Counted from the stretch's first letter, positions 32,543-42,052 are shown. The stretch: 64,000 bases of DNA from Sphingomonas jaspsi DSM 18422 (GCF_000585415.1 NZ_KK073876.1:1299810-1363809); one strand, 5' to 3'. Made by a program: numbers and translations. Notes: generated by a model not told the origin, from the sequence alone.

Positions 32543-33484
32543 ATGCTGACCTATCTCGACTTTGAAAAGCCGATCGAAGAGCTGGAAACCCGGATCGAGG
32601 ATCTGCGCGATACCGCGGCCAATGGCTCGATCGACCTTGAAGGCGACATCGCCAAGCTGGAGGCCAAGGCGTCCAAGCTGCTGCGCGAAACCTATTCGAA
32701 GCTGACGCCGTGGCAGAAGACCAAGGTCGCCCGCCATCCGCAGCGTCCGCACTTCAAGGATTATGTCGCGGGGCTGACCGAGGAATTCGTGCCGCTGGCC
32801 GGCGACCGCGCCTTTGCCGACGATCCCGCGATCATCGGCGGCCTTGCCAGGATCGACGGGCGCAAGGTCATGCTGATCGGCCATGAAAAGGGCGACGACA
32901 CCGCCAGCCGCCTGAAGCATAATTTCGGCATGGCCAAGCCCGAAGGCTATCGCAAGGCGATCCGCCTGATGGCGCTGGCCGACAAGTTCGGGCTGCCGGT
33001 CGTCAGCCTGGTCGATACCTCGGGCGCCTTCCCGGGCGTGCAGGCCGAAGAGCGGGGGCAGGCCGAAGCCATCGCCCGGTCGACCGAACAGTGCCTGGCG
33101 CTGGGCGTTCCGATGGTCGCCGCCGTGGTCGGTGAAGGCGGTTCGGGCGGAGCCATCGCCATCGCCGCCGCCAACCGCGTGCTGATGTACGAACATGCCG
33201 TCTATTCGGTCATCTCGCCCGAGGGCTGTGCGTCCATCCTGTGGCGCACCGCCGACAAGGCCGCCGATGCCGCCGAAGCGATGAAGGTGACCGCGGGCGA
33301 CCTCAAGGCGCTTGGCGTCATCGACCGCATCGTCGAAGAGCCGCTGGGCGGCGCGCACCGCGAACGCGCCGAGGCGATCGCATCGCTCAAGAAGGCGATT
33401 TTGGAAGAGCTGGACGGCCTGTCCAAGCTCAATCGCCAGCAGCTGATCGACCAGCGTCGAAAGAAGTTTCTGGCGATCGGATAA
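32543..33484 (+). CDS. accA: Acetyl-CoA carboxylase carboxyltransferase subunit alpha
   Basis: A 313-residue subunit of the carboxyltransferase that makes malonyl-CoA for fatty acid synthesis. The N-terminus '[18 protein letters not shown]' and the crotonase-like core '[15 protein letters not shown]', '[18 protein letters not shown]', '[20 protein letters not shown]' and '[13 protein letters not shown]' are typical. Length is normal. It follows xerD with a 49-base gap. The partner accD is not in the window. Confidence 0.97.
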   Translation: MLTYLDFEKPIEELETRIEDLRDTAANGSIDLEGDIAKLEAKASKLLRETYSKLTPWQKTKVARHPQRPHFKDYVAGLTEEFVPLAGDRAFADDPAIIGGLARIDGRKVMLIGHEKGDDTASRLKHNFGMAKPEGYRKAIRLMALADKFGLPVVSLVDTSGAFPGVQAEERGQAEAIARSTEQCLALGVPMVAAVVGEGGSGGAIAIAAANRVLMYEHAVYSVISPEGCASILWRTADKAADAAEAMKVTAGDLKALGVIDRIVEEPLGGAHRERAEAIASLKKAILEELDGLSKLNRQQLIDQRRKKFLAIG

Positions 33485-33560
33485 ATACGGCGGCGGAACC
33501 ATCGCCCCGCAATTTCCGTTCAGGAACCCGAAATTCGGATTCCCTGATGGAGATTTTGTG

Positions 33561-35030
33561 ATGCGTCGTAAGACCGCCTTGTTGACCGCCGCCGCGCTGG
33601 TCGCCGTGCCCGTGATGGCGCAGGCGCCGGCCAATTACCTCAGCCAGCGCGACGTTGCCGAAGCGGCCAAGCAGCACCCGCAGGTCGTGCAGGAATTCGG
33701 CGGCGCCGAAACCGGGCCGCGCGCCGCCTATGTGGAAGGCGTCGGCCGCAAGGTCGCGGCCTACAGCGGCACCGCCAACGCCGGGCAGGTCTACCATTTC
33801 ACCACGCTCAACAGCGCGGTCGAAAACGCCTTCGCGGTCCCCGGCGGTTATGTCTACATCACGCGCCAGCTGATGGGTATCATGAACGACGAAAGCCAAC
33901 TGGCCTTCGTCCTCGGCCATGAAACCGGCCACGTCGCGGCGCGCCACGCCCAGACCCGCCAGAAGGCGGCGACCAAGAACAGCATCCTCGGCATCCTTGG
34001 CGTGCTGGTCGGCGGCGTCGTCGGCAACAACGCGTTCGGCAACCTGATTTCGCAAAGCGCGCAGCAATTTTCCAAGCTCAACACGCTGAAATTCAGCCGC
34101 GAGCAGGAATATCAAGCCGACGTGCTGGGCATCCGCTACATGACCGCCGCGGGCTACGACCCGGCGGGCAGCGCGTCGATGCTGTCGCAGCTCAGCCGCA
34201 ACAGCGCGCTCGAATCGCGCATCCAGGGCGACGCCAACCGATCGACCCCGGAATGGGCGCAAACCCACCCCCTGACCGAAAATCGGGTCACCCAGGCCAG
34301 CCAGGTCGCGCGCCAGACCGGCCGCGTCGGCACGGGCCTGCGTAACCGCGACGTCTTCCTCGACCAGCTTGAAGGCGTCTACGTCGATGACGATCCCGCG
34401 CAGGGCGTGATCGACGGTCGCAGCTTTACCCACCCCGACCTGAAGATGAGGTTCTACGTGCCGACGGGCTTCCTGATGCAGAACAGCTCCAGCTCGGTGG
34501 ACATCCAAGGCTCTTCCGGCCAGGCCCAGTTTTCGGGTGGACGCTATGACGGCAATATCCAATCCTACGTCGCGCAGGTTCTGCAGCAGCTGACCGGCGG
34601 CAAGCAGCAGGTGCCGATGGGGCCGATCCAGCGGACGGTCATCAACGGCATCCCGGCCTATGTCACGCAAGGCCGCGCCAACACCTCGTCAGGCCAGGTC
34701 GACGTTGGCGTCGTTGTCTATGAATGGGATCGCGGCAGCGCCTATCACTTCGTGACGCTGACGCAGGCGGGGCAGGGCCTGAACCCGTTCCGATCGATGA
34801 TCGAAAGCTTCCGCCGGATCACCGATCAGGAGGCGACGAGCATCCGCCCGCGGATCATCGACGTGGTAACGGTGCAGCGCGGCGACACGCTGCAGAGCCT
34901 GTCCTCGCGGATGGCCTATCCGGATTATCGGCTCGATCGCTTCCTGGCCATCAACGGGCTGGCTTCGAACAGCCAGCTGGTGCCCGGCCAGAAGGTCAAG
35001 GTCGTGGTGTACGGGACGCGCAGGCGCTAG
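33561..35030 (+). CDS. Exported M48-family metalloprotease with LysM domain
   Basis: A 489-residue protein. It has a signal peptide (about 1-21, 'AAALVAVPVMAQA'), an M48 peptidase domain with the zinc motif HEXXH in 'VLGHETGHVAARHAQ' and the third-ligand region 'SREQEYQADVLGIRY', then a linker, and a C-terminal LysM domain for peptidoglycan binding ('TVQRGDTLQSLSSRM', 'LVPGQKVKVVVYG'). It probably acts in periplasmic quality control, like BepA/YfgC. The ATG at 33561 is preferred over the GTG three bases upstream because GGAG then lies eight bases away. Confidence 0.93.
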   Translation: MRRKTALLTAAALVAVPVMAQAPANYLSQRDVAEAAKQHPQVVQEFGGAETGPRAAYVEGVGRKVAAYSGTANAGQVYHFTTLNSAVENAFAVPGGYVYITRQLMGIMNDESQLAFVLGHETGHVAARHAQTRQKAATKNSILGILGVLVGGVVGNNAFGNLISQSAQQFSKLNTLKFSREQEYQADVLGIRYMTAAGYDPAGSASMLSQLSRNSALESRIQGDANRSTPEWAQTHPLTENRVTQASQVARQTGRVGTGLRNRDVFLDQLEGVYVDDDPAQGVIDGRSFTHPDLKMRFYVPTGFLMQNSSSSVDIQGSSGQAQFSGGRYDGNIQSYVAQVLQQLTGGKQQVPMGPIQRTVINGIPAYVTQGRANTSSGQVDVGVVVYEWDRGSAYHFVTLTQAGQGLNPFRSMIESFRRITDQEATSIRPRIIDVVTVQRGDTLQSLSSRMAYPDYRLDRFLAINGLASNSQLVPGQKVKVVVYGTRRR

Positions 35031-35034
35031 TCCC

Positions 35035-35217
35035 CTACATCGCGTTCTCGATCCTGTTGTCGAGCCGGCCCCACATGCCGTTCGATCCGCCCCCAAGGCT
35101 CCGCAAGGAGACCATGATGGCAATGATGATCAAGGCCGCGATGAGCCCATATTCAATAACGGTCGCGCCGCGCTTGTCCGAGCGCAGGTTGCGACTCAGT
35201 TTACGGATAGCGATCAC
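35035..35217 (-). CDS. Flp/Fap-type IVb pilin
   Basis: A 60-residue Flp pilin. The prepilin cleavage region is 'KRGATVIEYGLIAALIIIAI', with the conserved E and Y after the glycine, followed by a hydrophobic helix and a short polar tail. The GTG start at 35215-35217 has AGGAGGG just upstream. No tad/cpa assembly genes or prepilin peptidase are in the window, so it stands alone here; those genes must be elsewhere for it to be assembled. Confidence 0.9.
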   Translation of the reverse strand: MIAIRKLSRNLRSDKRGATVIEYGLIAALIIIAIMVSLRSLGGGSNGMWGRLDNRIENAM

Positions 35218-35303
35218 GCCACCCTCCTCTGGTCTTGGTCCACGCCGTAGGGTCTGACCATAAAACATTAAGATAAGATTGGTGAGGAAGGGTTAATTCG
35301 CGC

Positions 35304-36083
35304 CTAGCCCTGATCCTTGGTCCAGCCGAGGAAGTGGAGGATGTCGACCGCTTCCGCGGTGCGGCCCTCGACCGCGGCCGATTCGAAGGCGGCGGACGCT
35401 TTGGCCCAGCCAGTGCGCGTCAGCGGCATGCGAACGCTGTCCATCATATTCGTCGCGCCCATTGCGCGCAGGTCGCGGACGAGGTCGGCGAGCGCGCGAT
35501 AGCGTAGCGTCACCCGGTCGATATCGACCACGGGCTGGTCGAACCCCGCTGCCGCCAGCAACGCGGTCAGCGTTGGGCCGTCGATGCGCGGATGGACGCG
35601 GGCGACCACCCGCCCGCCGTCGCGGTCCGCGGCGATGAGGCCGGCGCGCAACTGCGGCAGTAGTTCGCCGCCCGCCATCGCACCGATCAGGCAGGCACCG
35701 GCGCTCATCGAGCGGCGCAGCAACTGCAGGGCAACGGGCAAGTCGTTGACGGTGTCGAGCGTGCCGACGGCCACCACCAGGTCGTATCGGGCCTCGCCGA
35801 AGTCGTATCGGTCCTCGTCGCCTGCCGAGCCGCCCGCGTCGGCGGCGAACAGGCGGCCGGGATCGACAACGTCGACACTGCCCGCAAGCTGTTCCAGCGC
35901 GGCGCGCCAGCGGGGGGTCGGAACGCCGACCAGCAGCGCCCGGTCGAACGGGCGGGCGATCGCCTGCACCCGCTCCTGACAGTCTTCGAACGCGCGGTCG
36001 AGCAGGAACAGGTCGACGCCCTGTCGCCGGGCGCGGTCGCGGCGCAGGCGGCGCAAGTTTCGGTCGAAGGGTTCGCGAGTCAC
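35304..36083 (-). CDS. SAM-dependent methyltransferase-fold protein (NDUFAF5-like)
   Basis: A 259-residue class I methyltransferase-fold protein. The start 'FDRNLRRLRRDRARRQ' and the end 'DILHFLGWTKDQG' match the alphaproteobacterial relatives of NDUFAF5, a complex I assembly factor. The SAM-binding loop is poorly conserved ('ALLVGVPTPRWRAAL' in place of a GxGxG run), so activity could differ. It is divergent from comF by 42 bases. Assignment by pattern recall. Confidence 0.75.
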   Translation of the reverse strand: MTREPFDRNLRRLRRDRARRQGVDLFLLDRAFEDCQERVQAIARPFDRALLVGVPTPRWRAALEQLAGSVDVVDPGRLFAADAGGSAGDEDRYDFGEARYDLVVAVGTLDTVNDLPVALQLLRRSMSAGACLIGAMAGGELLPQLRAGLIAADRDGGRVVARVHPRIDGPTLTALLAAAGFDQPVVDIDRVTLRYRALADLVRDLRAMGATNMMDSVRMPLTRTGWAKASAAFESAAVEGRTAEAVDILHFLGWTKDQG

Positions 36084-36124
36084 GCCGCGGCTTGTGCGTC
36101 GGCGAATTCACGGCGACAAGTCCG

Positions 36125-36874
36125 ATGATGGGTGTCGGGCTTTGGTCACCATTGAAAGGCATGGCGCGGGTCGCGGTCGACTTCGCGCTGCCGCCGCGCT
36201 GTGCGGGGTGCGGCACCGTGGCGGACGAGCCCGATGCCTTTTGTCCGACCTGCTGGCCGTCGCTCGACTGGATCGGGCAGGGCGGGTGCGAGCGCTGCGG
36301 ACTGCCGCTGGCCGCGACCGAGGCGGCGATGTGCGGGCGCTGCCTGGCCGATCCGCCGGGACTGGACCGCATCCGCGCGGCACTGGCCTATGACGAATTG
36401 CCGCGGCAGGTCGCGCTGAAGCTGAAATATGGGCGTAAGGTCGGCCTTGCGCGGACGATGGCGCGCTACATGGCGCCGTTGAAGGGCGAGCGGCCGGGCG
36501 AAGCGCTGGTGATGCCGGTGCCGCTGCATCGCAGCCGGTTATGGACGCGCGGCTTCAATCAGGCCGGGCTGGTGGCGCGCGAACTGGGCCGGATTTGGAA
36601 ATATCCGGTCGATCCCTACATGCTTGAGCGCACCCGCAAGACGCCTCCGCTGAAAGGCATGAGCGGATCGGAGCGGAAGCGGACGGTCGCGGGGGCGTTT
36701 CGCCTGCGCGACGGCGTGTCGGTCAAGGGCCGCGACGTCATCCTGGTCGATGACGTCTTCACAACCGGGAGCACCGCCGAGGCTTGCGCCAAGGTGCTGC
36801 ATCGGGGCGGGGCGCGGCAGGTGGAGCTTATTTGCTGGGCAAGGGTGGTGCATCCGGCGCAGTTGATGCGTTAG
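36125..36874 (+). CDS. ComF family phosphoribosyltransferase-like protein
   Basis: A 249-residue protein with the ComF layout: an N-terminal zinc-finger-like part with cysteine pairs ('RCAGCG', 'FCPTCW', 'CERCG', 'CGRC') and a C-terminal type I PRTase domain with 'VILVDDVFTTGSTAEACAKV'. ComF takes part in DNA uptake in naturally competent bacteria and may be a general DNA-handling protein elsewhere. The start is uncertain: tandem ATGs at 36125 and 36128, and one at 36161. It is followed by the glutaredoxin gene after 28 bases. Confidence 0.9.
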   Translation: MMGVGLWSPLKGMARVAVDFALPPRCAGCGTVADEPDAFCPTCWPSLDWIGQGGCERCGLPLAATEAAMCGRCLADPPGLDRIRAALAYDELPRQVALKLKYGRKVGLARTMARYMAPLKGERPGEALVMPVPLHRSRLWTRGFNQAGLVARELGRIWKYPVDPYMLERTRKTPPLKGMSGSERKRTVAGAFRLRDGVSVKGRDVILVDDVFTTGSTAEACAKVLHRGGARQVELICWARVVHPAQLMR

Positions 36875-36902
36875 GGTCGGCAAGGACGAGAAGGAGGGCC
36901 GT

Positions 36903-37160
36903 GTGGCCAAAGTGGAAATTTACCTCAAGACGACCTGCCCCTACTGCATCCGGGCCAAGCGGCTGCTCGACATGAAGAAGGTCGAGGCGATCGAATATAA
37001 TATCGATTACGGCGGGCCGAAGCGCGACGAGATGATCCAGCGCGCCGGCGGCCGATCGACCGTTCCGCAGATCTTCATCGACGGAAAGCATGTCGGCGGA
37101 TGCGACGAGCTGATGGGCCTCGAATATGAGGGCAAGCTGGACCAGCTGCTGGCCGCATGA
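36903..37160 (+). CDS. grxC: Glutaredoxin 3
   Basis: An 85-residue glutaredoxin with the dithiol active site CPYC in 'KTTCPYCIRAKRLLD', the cis-proline segment 'GRSTVPQIFIDGKHVGGCDE', and normal length. It reduces disulfides with glutathione. The start is GTG at 36903, after AGGAGGGCC. Its stop overlaps the ATG of the amidohydrolase gene, so the comF-grxC-amidase genes form an operon. Confidence 0.95.
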   Translation: MAKVEIYLKTTCPYCIRAKRLLDMKKVEAIEYNIDYGGPKRDEMIQRAGGRSTVPQIFIDGKHVGGCDELMGLEYEGKLDQLLAA

Positions 37161-37984
37161 GCGTGCGGATCGCCCTTTATCAGGCGCAGAGCGGGATCGA
37201 CCCCGCGGCCAATGCGGCGCGGCTGGTGAAGGCGGTCGAGGATGCCAAGGCGGGCGGCGCGGCGATGCTGTTCACCCCCGAAATGTCGGGAATGCTCGAC
37301 CGCAACCGCGAGCGGGCGTGGGAGACGGCGAGGCCCGAAGAGGAGGATGTCGTGCTGGCGGCGGTCCGCGATGCGGCGGCGAAGGCGGGCATCTGGGTGC
37401 ACCTCGGTTCGGTCGCGCTAAAGGTCGGCGGCGACAAGCTAGCCAATCGCGGGTTCGTCATCGACGGCAGCGGCGGCATCCGCGCGCGTTATGACAAGAT
37501 CCACCTGTTTGACGTCGACCTGCCGACCGGCGAGAGCTGGCGGGAGAGCGCGATGTACCGGGCGGGAGAAGGTGCGGCGATCGTGCCGGGCACACCGGTC
37601 GGCAAGCTGGGCCTCACGATCTGCTACGACCTGCGTTTCCCCGAACTGTTCCAGCGGCTGAGCGATGCCGGGGCCGATACGATTGCGGTGCCGGCCGCCT
37701 TTACCGTGCCGACGGGCAAGGCGCATTGGCAGGTGCTGCTGCGCGCCCGGGCGATCGAGGCGGAAGCGTTCGTCGTCGCCGCGGCGCAGGCCGGGCATCA
37801 TGAGGACGGGCGCGACACCTATGGCCATTCGCTGGTCGCCGATCCGTGGGGCGAGCTGGTGGTCGAGATGGGCGGCGAGCCGGGACTGGCGTTCGCCGAA
37901 TTGAACATGGCCCGCATCGCCGACGTGCGCGCCCGTATCCCGGTGCACCAGCATCGGCGCGCCATCGCCCCGCTCTCCGATTGA
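37157..37984 (+). CDS. Nitrilase-superfamily amidohydrolase (Nit1-like)
   Basis: A 275-residue carbon-nitrogen hydrolase. The triad is visible: E in 'FTPEMSGML', K in 'ARYDKIHLFDVDLP', C in 'LTICYDLRFPELF'. It most resembles the Nit1/omega-amidase branch, which hydrolyses deaminated glutathione or similar amides; placed beside a glutaredoxin, a role in glutathione repair is reasonable but inferred. It overlaps grxC by four bases. tRNA-Arg follows. Confidence 0.9.
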   Translation: MSVRIALYQAQSGIDPAANAARLVKAVEDAKAGGAAMLFTPEMSGMLDRNRERAWETARPEEEDVVLAAVRDAAAKAGIWVHLGSVALKVGGDKLANRGFVIDGSGGIRARYDKIHLFDVDLPTGESWRESAMYRAGEGAAIVPGTPVGKLGLTICYDLRFPELFQRLSDAGADTIAVPAAFTVPTGKAHWQVLLRARAIEAEAFVVAAAQAGHHEDGRDTYGHSLVADPWGELVVEMGGEPGLAFAELNMARIADVRARIPVHQHRRAIAPLSD

Positions 37985-38024
37985 CCGCTTCCAAGCCGCA
38001 ACGTAACGGTGCCAGCGCTGGCAT

Positions 38025-38101
38025 GGCCCCGTAGCTCAGCAGGATAGAGCATCAGATTCCTAATCTGAGGGCCACTGGTTCGAATCCAGTCGGGGTCACC
38101 A
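38025..38101 (+). tRNA. tRNA-Arg (anticodon CCT)
   Basis: Starts GGCCCCGTAGCTCAGCAGGA and ends CGGGGTC-A-CCA with CCA encoded. The anticodon arm is TCAGA-TTCCTAA-TCTGA, giving anticodon CCT for AGG. The T arm has GGTTCGAATCC. No duplicated 3' segment or integrase was seen next to it. Confidence 0.97.
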
Positions 38102-38122
38102 GCGGCCAAGGAGGCGCTTTCG

Positions 38123-38353
38123 ATGTTCGACCGGCTGTTTCACGACCATCCCCGATCAATCGGCATGAGCTATGGCGAACATGGCAAGGGCGCGGCTGCG
38201 ATCGGGCTGGCAATGATCGTCGGCGGGGTCGCCTGCCTGGTCCATGCCGCCGTCCCCGGCCTGTTCAAGGATACCGCCAGCCGGATGTTGGGAAAACTGC
38301 ACCGCGACACTACATCGCGCAGTGCCCGCCATTTTCCCGATTTCGAGATCTGA
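38123..38353 (+). CDS. DUF6356 family small membrane protein
   Basis: A 76-residue protein with one hydrophobic helix ('GLAMIVGGVACLVHAAVPGL') and polar ends rich in histidine and arginine. The pattern 'RLFHDHPRSIGMSYGEHGKG' fits the small DUF6356 family common in sphingomonads (recall). GGAGG lies upstream of the ATG. It stops three bases before folE starts, so they are co-transcribed. Function unknown. Confidence 0.8.
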   Translation: MFDRLFHDHPRSIGMSYGEHGKGAAAIGLAMIVGGVACLVHAAVPGLFKDTASRMLGKLHRDTTSRSARHFPDFEI

Positions 38354-38356
38354 CCC

Positions 38357-38974
38357 ATGAGCGATTTGCCCAGCCCCGACGACGGCGACCTGATCCGCCC
38401 CCAGCCCAAGATTGCCGTCCCCGACGACGTTTCAGACGCGGTCAGGACGTTGATCCGCTGGGCCGGCGATGATCCCGAGCGAGAAGGGCTGCTCGACACA
38501 CCGGCGCGCGTGGCGCGGGCGTGGAAGGAATATGCGCGGGGCTATGAGGAGGATCCGTCCCATCACCTGACGCGGACCTTCGAGGAGGTCGGCGGCTATG
38601 ACGAGATCGTGCTGCTGAAGGACATCCCATTCCAGTCGCACTGCGAACATCATATGGCGCCGATCATCGGCAAGGCGGCGATCGCCTACCTTCCGCGCCA
38701 TCGCGTGGTCGGCATTTCCAAGCTGGCGCGCGTCCTGCACGGCTTCGCCCGGCGGCTGCAGGTGCAGGAACGGCTGACCGCGCAGGTCGCCGATTGCATC
38801 TGGAGCCACCTGGAACCGCGCGGGGTCGCGGTCGTGATCGAAGCCAGCCACGCCTGCATGAGCGCGCGCGGGGTCAACACGCCGGGCGTGCTGATGACCA
38901 CCAGCCGGATGATGGGCTGCTTCCGCGACGACGAGCGCAGCCGCAAGGAAGTGCTTGCCCTGATGGGATATTGA
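38357..38974 (+). CDS. folE: GTP cyclohydrolase I
   Basis: A 205-residue enzyme converting GTP to 7,8-dihydroneopterin triphosphate, the entry to folate and, through QueD, to queuosine. Zinc ligands: C and H in '[12 protein letters not shown]' and C in '[11 protein letters not shown]'. The substrate region '[20 protein letters not shown]' and 'QERLTAQVA' is intact. Length is normal. It follows the DUF6356 gene closely. Confidence 0.97.
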   Translation: MSDLPSPDDGDLIRPQPKIAVPDDVSDAVRTLIRWAGDDPEREGLLDTPARVARAWKEYARGYEEDPSHHLTRTFEEVGGYDEIVLLKDIPFQSHCEHHMAPIIGKAAIAYLPRHRVVGISKLARVLHGFARRLQVQERLTAQVADCIWSHLEPRGVAVVIEASHACMSARGVNTPGVLMTTSRMMGCFRDDERSRKEVLALMGY

Positions 38975-39105
38975 TTACGGTTAGTGTCTGAAAAGACACG
39001 AATAACCGCTTGGCATTGCTATACCGATGCGCTAGCGCAACGATCGTCATTCCATTGTATCGGGGGCGCGTTGTGTTTGGGTCCGTTGAGGGTGACGAGG
39101 GATCG

Positions 39106-40584
39106 ATGGAGTGCGGTCTGCCCGATTCCGGGCGCTTGGAAATCCTGTCGGCCCACCAGCCTGAGTCTCTGCTCGACGATGCCGAGCTGACGGCGATGAC
39201 CCGTTTTGCCGCAAAGCTGTGCGGCACGGAAACCGCGCTGGTCAGCCTGGTCGCCGACGATCGCCAGTTCTTCCTCGCGCGCGAAGGACTGGATGCCAGC
39301 GAAACGCCGCGGTCGATGAGCTTCTGCCAGCACGCGATGGTCCTCGACGAGGTAATGCAGGTGCCCGACGCGACGCTGGACGAGCGGTTCGCCGACAACG
39401 CACTGGTCACCGGCGCGCCCTTCATCCGCTTTTATGCCGGCGCACCGTTGGTGTCCGAAGACGGCGCGCCGCTGGGGGCGCTGTGCGTGATCGATCCGGC
39501 GCCGCGCCTTCAAGGATTGACCGACCTGCAGCGCGACGGGCTGAGCGTCCTTGCGATCGCGGTGATGCGCCGCCTGAAGGAGCGGCGCGCGCTGGCGGAG
39601 GCCGGCAAGGCGCTGGCGGAAAGCCGCAACCGCTTCGACGCGCTGGCCGATGCGATGCCGCAGATGGCCTGGTCGACCCCGCCCAACGGCATGACCGATT
39701 ATTTCAACGCCCGCTGGTATGAGTTCACCGGGGTGAAGGAAGGCGAGCACGACGGGACGGGCTGGCTGGACGCGCTGCACGTCGACGATCGCGACGTGGC
39801 GAACGAGGTGTGGACCAAGGCGGTCGAAAGCGGCGAGCCATACGAGGTAGAATATCGGCTGCGCCGCCACGACGGCGAATATCGCTGGACGCTGGCGCGG
39901 GGCCTGCCGATCAAGGACGACGACGGCAAGGTCGTTCGCTGGTTCGGCACCAACACCGACATCCATGAGCGCAAGATGCTGGTGGAAAGCCAGAAGCTGC
40001 TGAGCCGCGAGCTCAATCACCGCATCAAGAATATCTTCAGCGTGATCGGTGCGCTGGTCAATTTTTCCGCCCGCGAGCATCGCGACCATGCCCCGCTGGC
40101 CGGCGTGATCAGCGAACGGATCGCGGCATTGGGCAAGGCCCACAGCTATGTCCGGCCAGAAATGGAGGGCGACAGCGGGCCTGCGGTCACCTTCCGCCGT
40201 TTGCTCGACGACCTGATCGAGCCGTATCGCGACCTTGCCGGGCCGCGGCTGACGATCCGCGGCGAGGATTTAGCGCTGGGCCAGGAGAGCCTGACGCCGC
40301 TGGCGCTGGTCTTCCATGAGCTGGCGACCAACGCGGTCAAATATGGTGCGTTGTCGGCGGAAGACGGGCGGGTGACGGTGGAGGTTCGGCGTGACGGGGA
40401 TAATGTGCTGCTCGACTGGAGCGAACAGGGCGGCCCGGCGCTGACCGGCGAGGGCGGCACGAACGGCTTCGGCAGCCAGCTGGTCGATATCAGCATCCGT
40501 CACCAGCTGGGCGGGCGATACGAGCGCCATTGGCACGAGGGCGGCCTGAAGGTCAGCATCGTCGTCCCGGCGACGCGGATTTAG
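39106..40584 (+). CDS. GAF-PAS HWE-family sensor histidine kinase
   Basis: A 492-residue soluble kinase. A GAF domain lies at about 20-165 ('TETALVSLVADDRQFFLARE', 'FYAGAPLVSEDGAPLGALCV'), a PAS domain with PAC at about 175-300 ('AYEVEYRLRRHDGEYRW'-type segment), then an HWE kinase core with phospho-acceptor H305 in 'ELNHRIKNIFSVIGALV' and ATP-binding 'FHELATNAVKYGALS' and 'GFGSQLVD'. HWE kinases often feed the general stress response in alphaproteobacteria. The ATG at 39106 has GAGG five bases upstream; an upstream extension in frame is less likely. No response regulator is adjacent. Confidence 0.9.
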   Translation: MECGLPDSGRLEILSAHQPESLLDDAELTAMTRFAAKLCGTETALVSLVADDRQFFLAREGLDASETPRSMSFCQHAMVLDEVMQVPDATLDERFADNALVTGAPFIRFYAGAPLVSEDGAPLGALCVIDPAPRLQGLTDLQRDGLSVLAIAVMRRLKERRALAEAGKALAESRNRFDALADAMPQMAWSTPPNGMTDYFNARWYEFTGVKEGEHDGTGWLDALHVDDRDVANEVWTKAVESGEPYEVEYRLRRHDGEYRWTLARGLPIKDDDGKVVRWFGTNTDIHERKMLVESQKLLSRELNHRIKNIFSVIGALVNFSAREHRDHAPLAGVISERIAALGKAHSYVRPEMEGDSGPAVTFRRLLDDLIEPYRDLAGPRLTIRGEDLALGQESLTPLALVFHELATNAVKYGALSAEDGRVTVEVRRDGDNVLLDWSEQGGPALTGEGGTNGFGSQLVDISIRHQLGGRYERHWHEGGLKVSIVVPATRI

Positions 40585-40673
40585 GTCCGAACCCTTCGGG
40601 TCGGCGTATCCCGCGCAGGGACGGACGCAGCCGCGCTGGTCAAATCATGCAAATGGGGGAAGCCACGCAGGCG

Positions 40674-42002
40674 ATGGACGGCGATCGAACTATCATCATC
40701 ATCGGCGGGGGCTTTTCCGGCGCCGCGCTGGCGATCCAGCTGGCGGCGCGCGGCATCCCGTCGACGATCGTCGAAGCCCGGGGCCAGGTGGCGCGGGGCG
40801 CGGCCTATTCGACCCGGGACGACGAACATCTGCTGAATGTGCCGGCGGGCAAGATGAGCCTGTGGCCGGGCCGGCCGCACGATTTTGCCGAGCATGTCGA
40901 GGAAGACGGGCTGGGCCCGCAGGATTTCGTCAGCCGCCGCCGCTTTGGCGAATATGTCGCGGCCGAACTGGCGCGGGCGGCGACGGTCGGATGCGTCCGC
41001 GTCGTGCGCGACCGGGCGGTCAGCGCACGGCCCGACGGCGAAGGCTGGAGCGTAACGCTGGCCAACGGCGATCGGCTGGACGGTGCCGGACTGGTGCTGG
41101 CCAACGGCAACCAGCCGCCGTCCCCGGTCCCGGTCGACGGCCTGGCGGATGAACGGCGGATCGACAATCCATGGAGCCCCGAAGGACGGGCGGCGATCGC
41201 GCGACTGGCGCAGAGCGGCGCGCCGCTGCTGCTGCTCGGCACCGGCCTGACGATGGTCGATGTCGCGCTGACGTTGGACCGCGCAGACTATGCCGGCCGC
41301 GCGACGGCGCTGTCGCGGCGCGGCCAGTTGCCGCGGGCGCATGTTGCGCAAGCGCTGACGCCGTTGCCGACCCCGATCGACGAGGTGCCGGCGTCATTGG
41401 CGGCCATGGTCGGCTGGCTGCGCGCCCGTGCGGAGAAAGCCGACGACTGGCGCGCGGCGATCGACGGGATGCGGCCGGTGACCCAGGCGATCTGGCAACG
41501 GCTGAGCGTGTCGGAGCAGTCGCGCTTCCTGCGCCACTTGCGGCCGTGGTGGGACGTTCACCGCCACCGCATCGCGCCGCAGGCAGCGGCGGTGGTGGAA
41601 GCGATGGTCGGCGACGGCCGGCTGGAGATCGTCGCCGGGCGGGCGGTCCGGGCGATCGAGGCCGACGGGCTGGCGCGGATCGAGGTCGCGCGGCGCGGCG
41701 GCGGCACGGGCGTGGTCGAAGCCGCCGCGGTGATCAACTGTACCGGACCCCTGGCGAGTTTGGCCAAGGCGGACGATCCGCTGCTGCAGCAGATGCTTGG
41801 CGACGAACTGGTGATGGTCGATGAACTGGGGATCGGCGTGAAGGTCGACGAAGGCGACCGGCTGGCGGGCCTGCAGCGCGCATGGGGCATCGGCCCGGTG
41901 ACCAAGGGCAAGCATTGGGAAATCACCGCCGTGCCCGACATTCGCCTGCAGGCGGAGCGGATCGCGGGCGACATCGCGGCGAACCTAGCTGTAACCGTTT
42001 AA
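40674..42002 (+). CDS. FAD/NAD(P)-binding oxidoreductase, YdhS-like
   Basis: A 442-residue flavoprotein. It has the dinucleotide fold 'IIIIGGGFSGAALAIQLAAR', then 'LNVPAGKMSLWPGRPHDF', a motif of the FAD-NAD(P)-binding family, and a second nucleotide region 'PLLLLGTGLTMVDVALTLDR'. The closing 'GIGPVTKGKHWEITAVPDIR' is a family hallmark. Substrate unknown. Several in-frame ATGs occur (40647, 40653, 40674); the last is chosen because GGGGGAAG is upstream and the FAD fold begins there. Confidence 0.88.
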   Translation: MDGDRTIIIIGGGFSGAALAIQLAARGIPSTIVEARGQVARGAAYSTRDDEHLLNVPAGKMSLWPGRPHDFAEHVEEDGLGPQDFVSRRRFGEYVAAELARAATVGCVRVVRDRAVSARPDGEGWSVTLANGDRLDGAGLVLANGNQPPSPVPVDGLADERRIDNPWSPEGRAAIARLAQSGAPLLLLGTGLTMVDVALTLDRADYAGRATALSRRGQLPRAHVAQALTPLPTPIDEVPASLAAMVGWLRARAEKADDWRAAIDGMRPVTQAIWQRLSVSEQSRFLRHLRPWWDVHRHRIAPQAAAVVEAMVGDGRLEIVAGRAVRAIEADGLARIEVARRGGGTGVVEAAAVINCTGPLASLAKADDPLLQQMLGDELVMVDELGIGVKVDEGDRLAGLQRAWGIGPVTKGKHWEITAVPDIRLQAERIAGDIAANLAVTV

Positions 42003-42005
42003 CCG

Positions 42006-42052
42006 ATCTGGCACAAAACGTTTGACATCGTCACGCTCATCTGGCACTAAAC
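42006..42052 (+). promoter_or_regulatory. Promoter with 14-bp direct repeats
   Basis: ATCTGGCACAAAAC (42006-42019) and ATCTGGCACTAAAC (42039-42052) match at 13 of 14 positions, 33 bases apart. A perfect -35 TTGACA (42022-42027) lies between them and a weak -10 (CACTAA, 42045-42050) falls in the second copy. Repeats spaced by about three helical turns suggest an operator. Confidence 0.5.

Noticed and set aside
36092-36124. Longer ComF start at a TTG
   Set aside because: No ribosome-binding site there, and the family N-terminus begins near the ATGs at 36125-36161.
38025-38122. tRNA-Arg(CCT) as a second island boundary
   Set aside because: Core genes flank it closely on both sides; no integrase, repeat of the tRNA end or shift in composition was seen.
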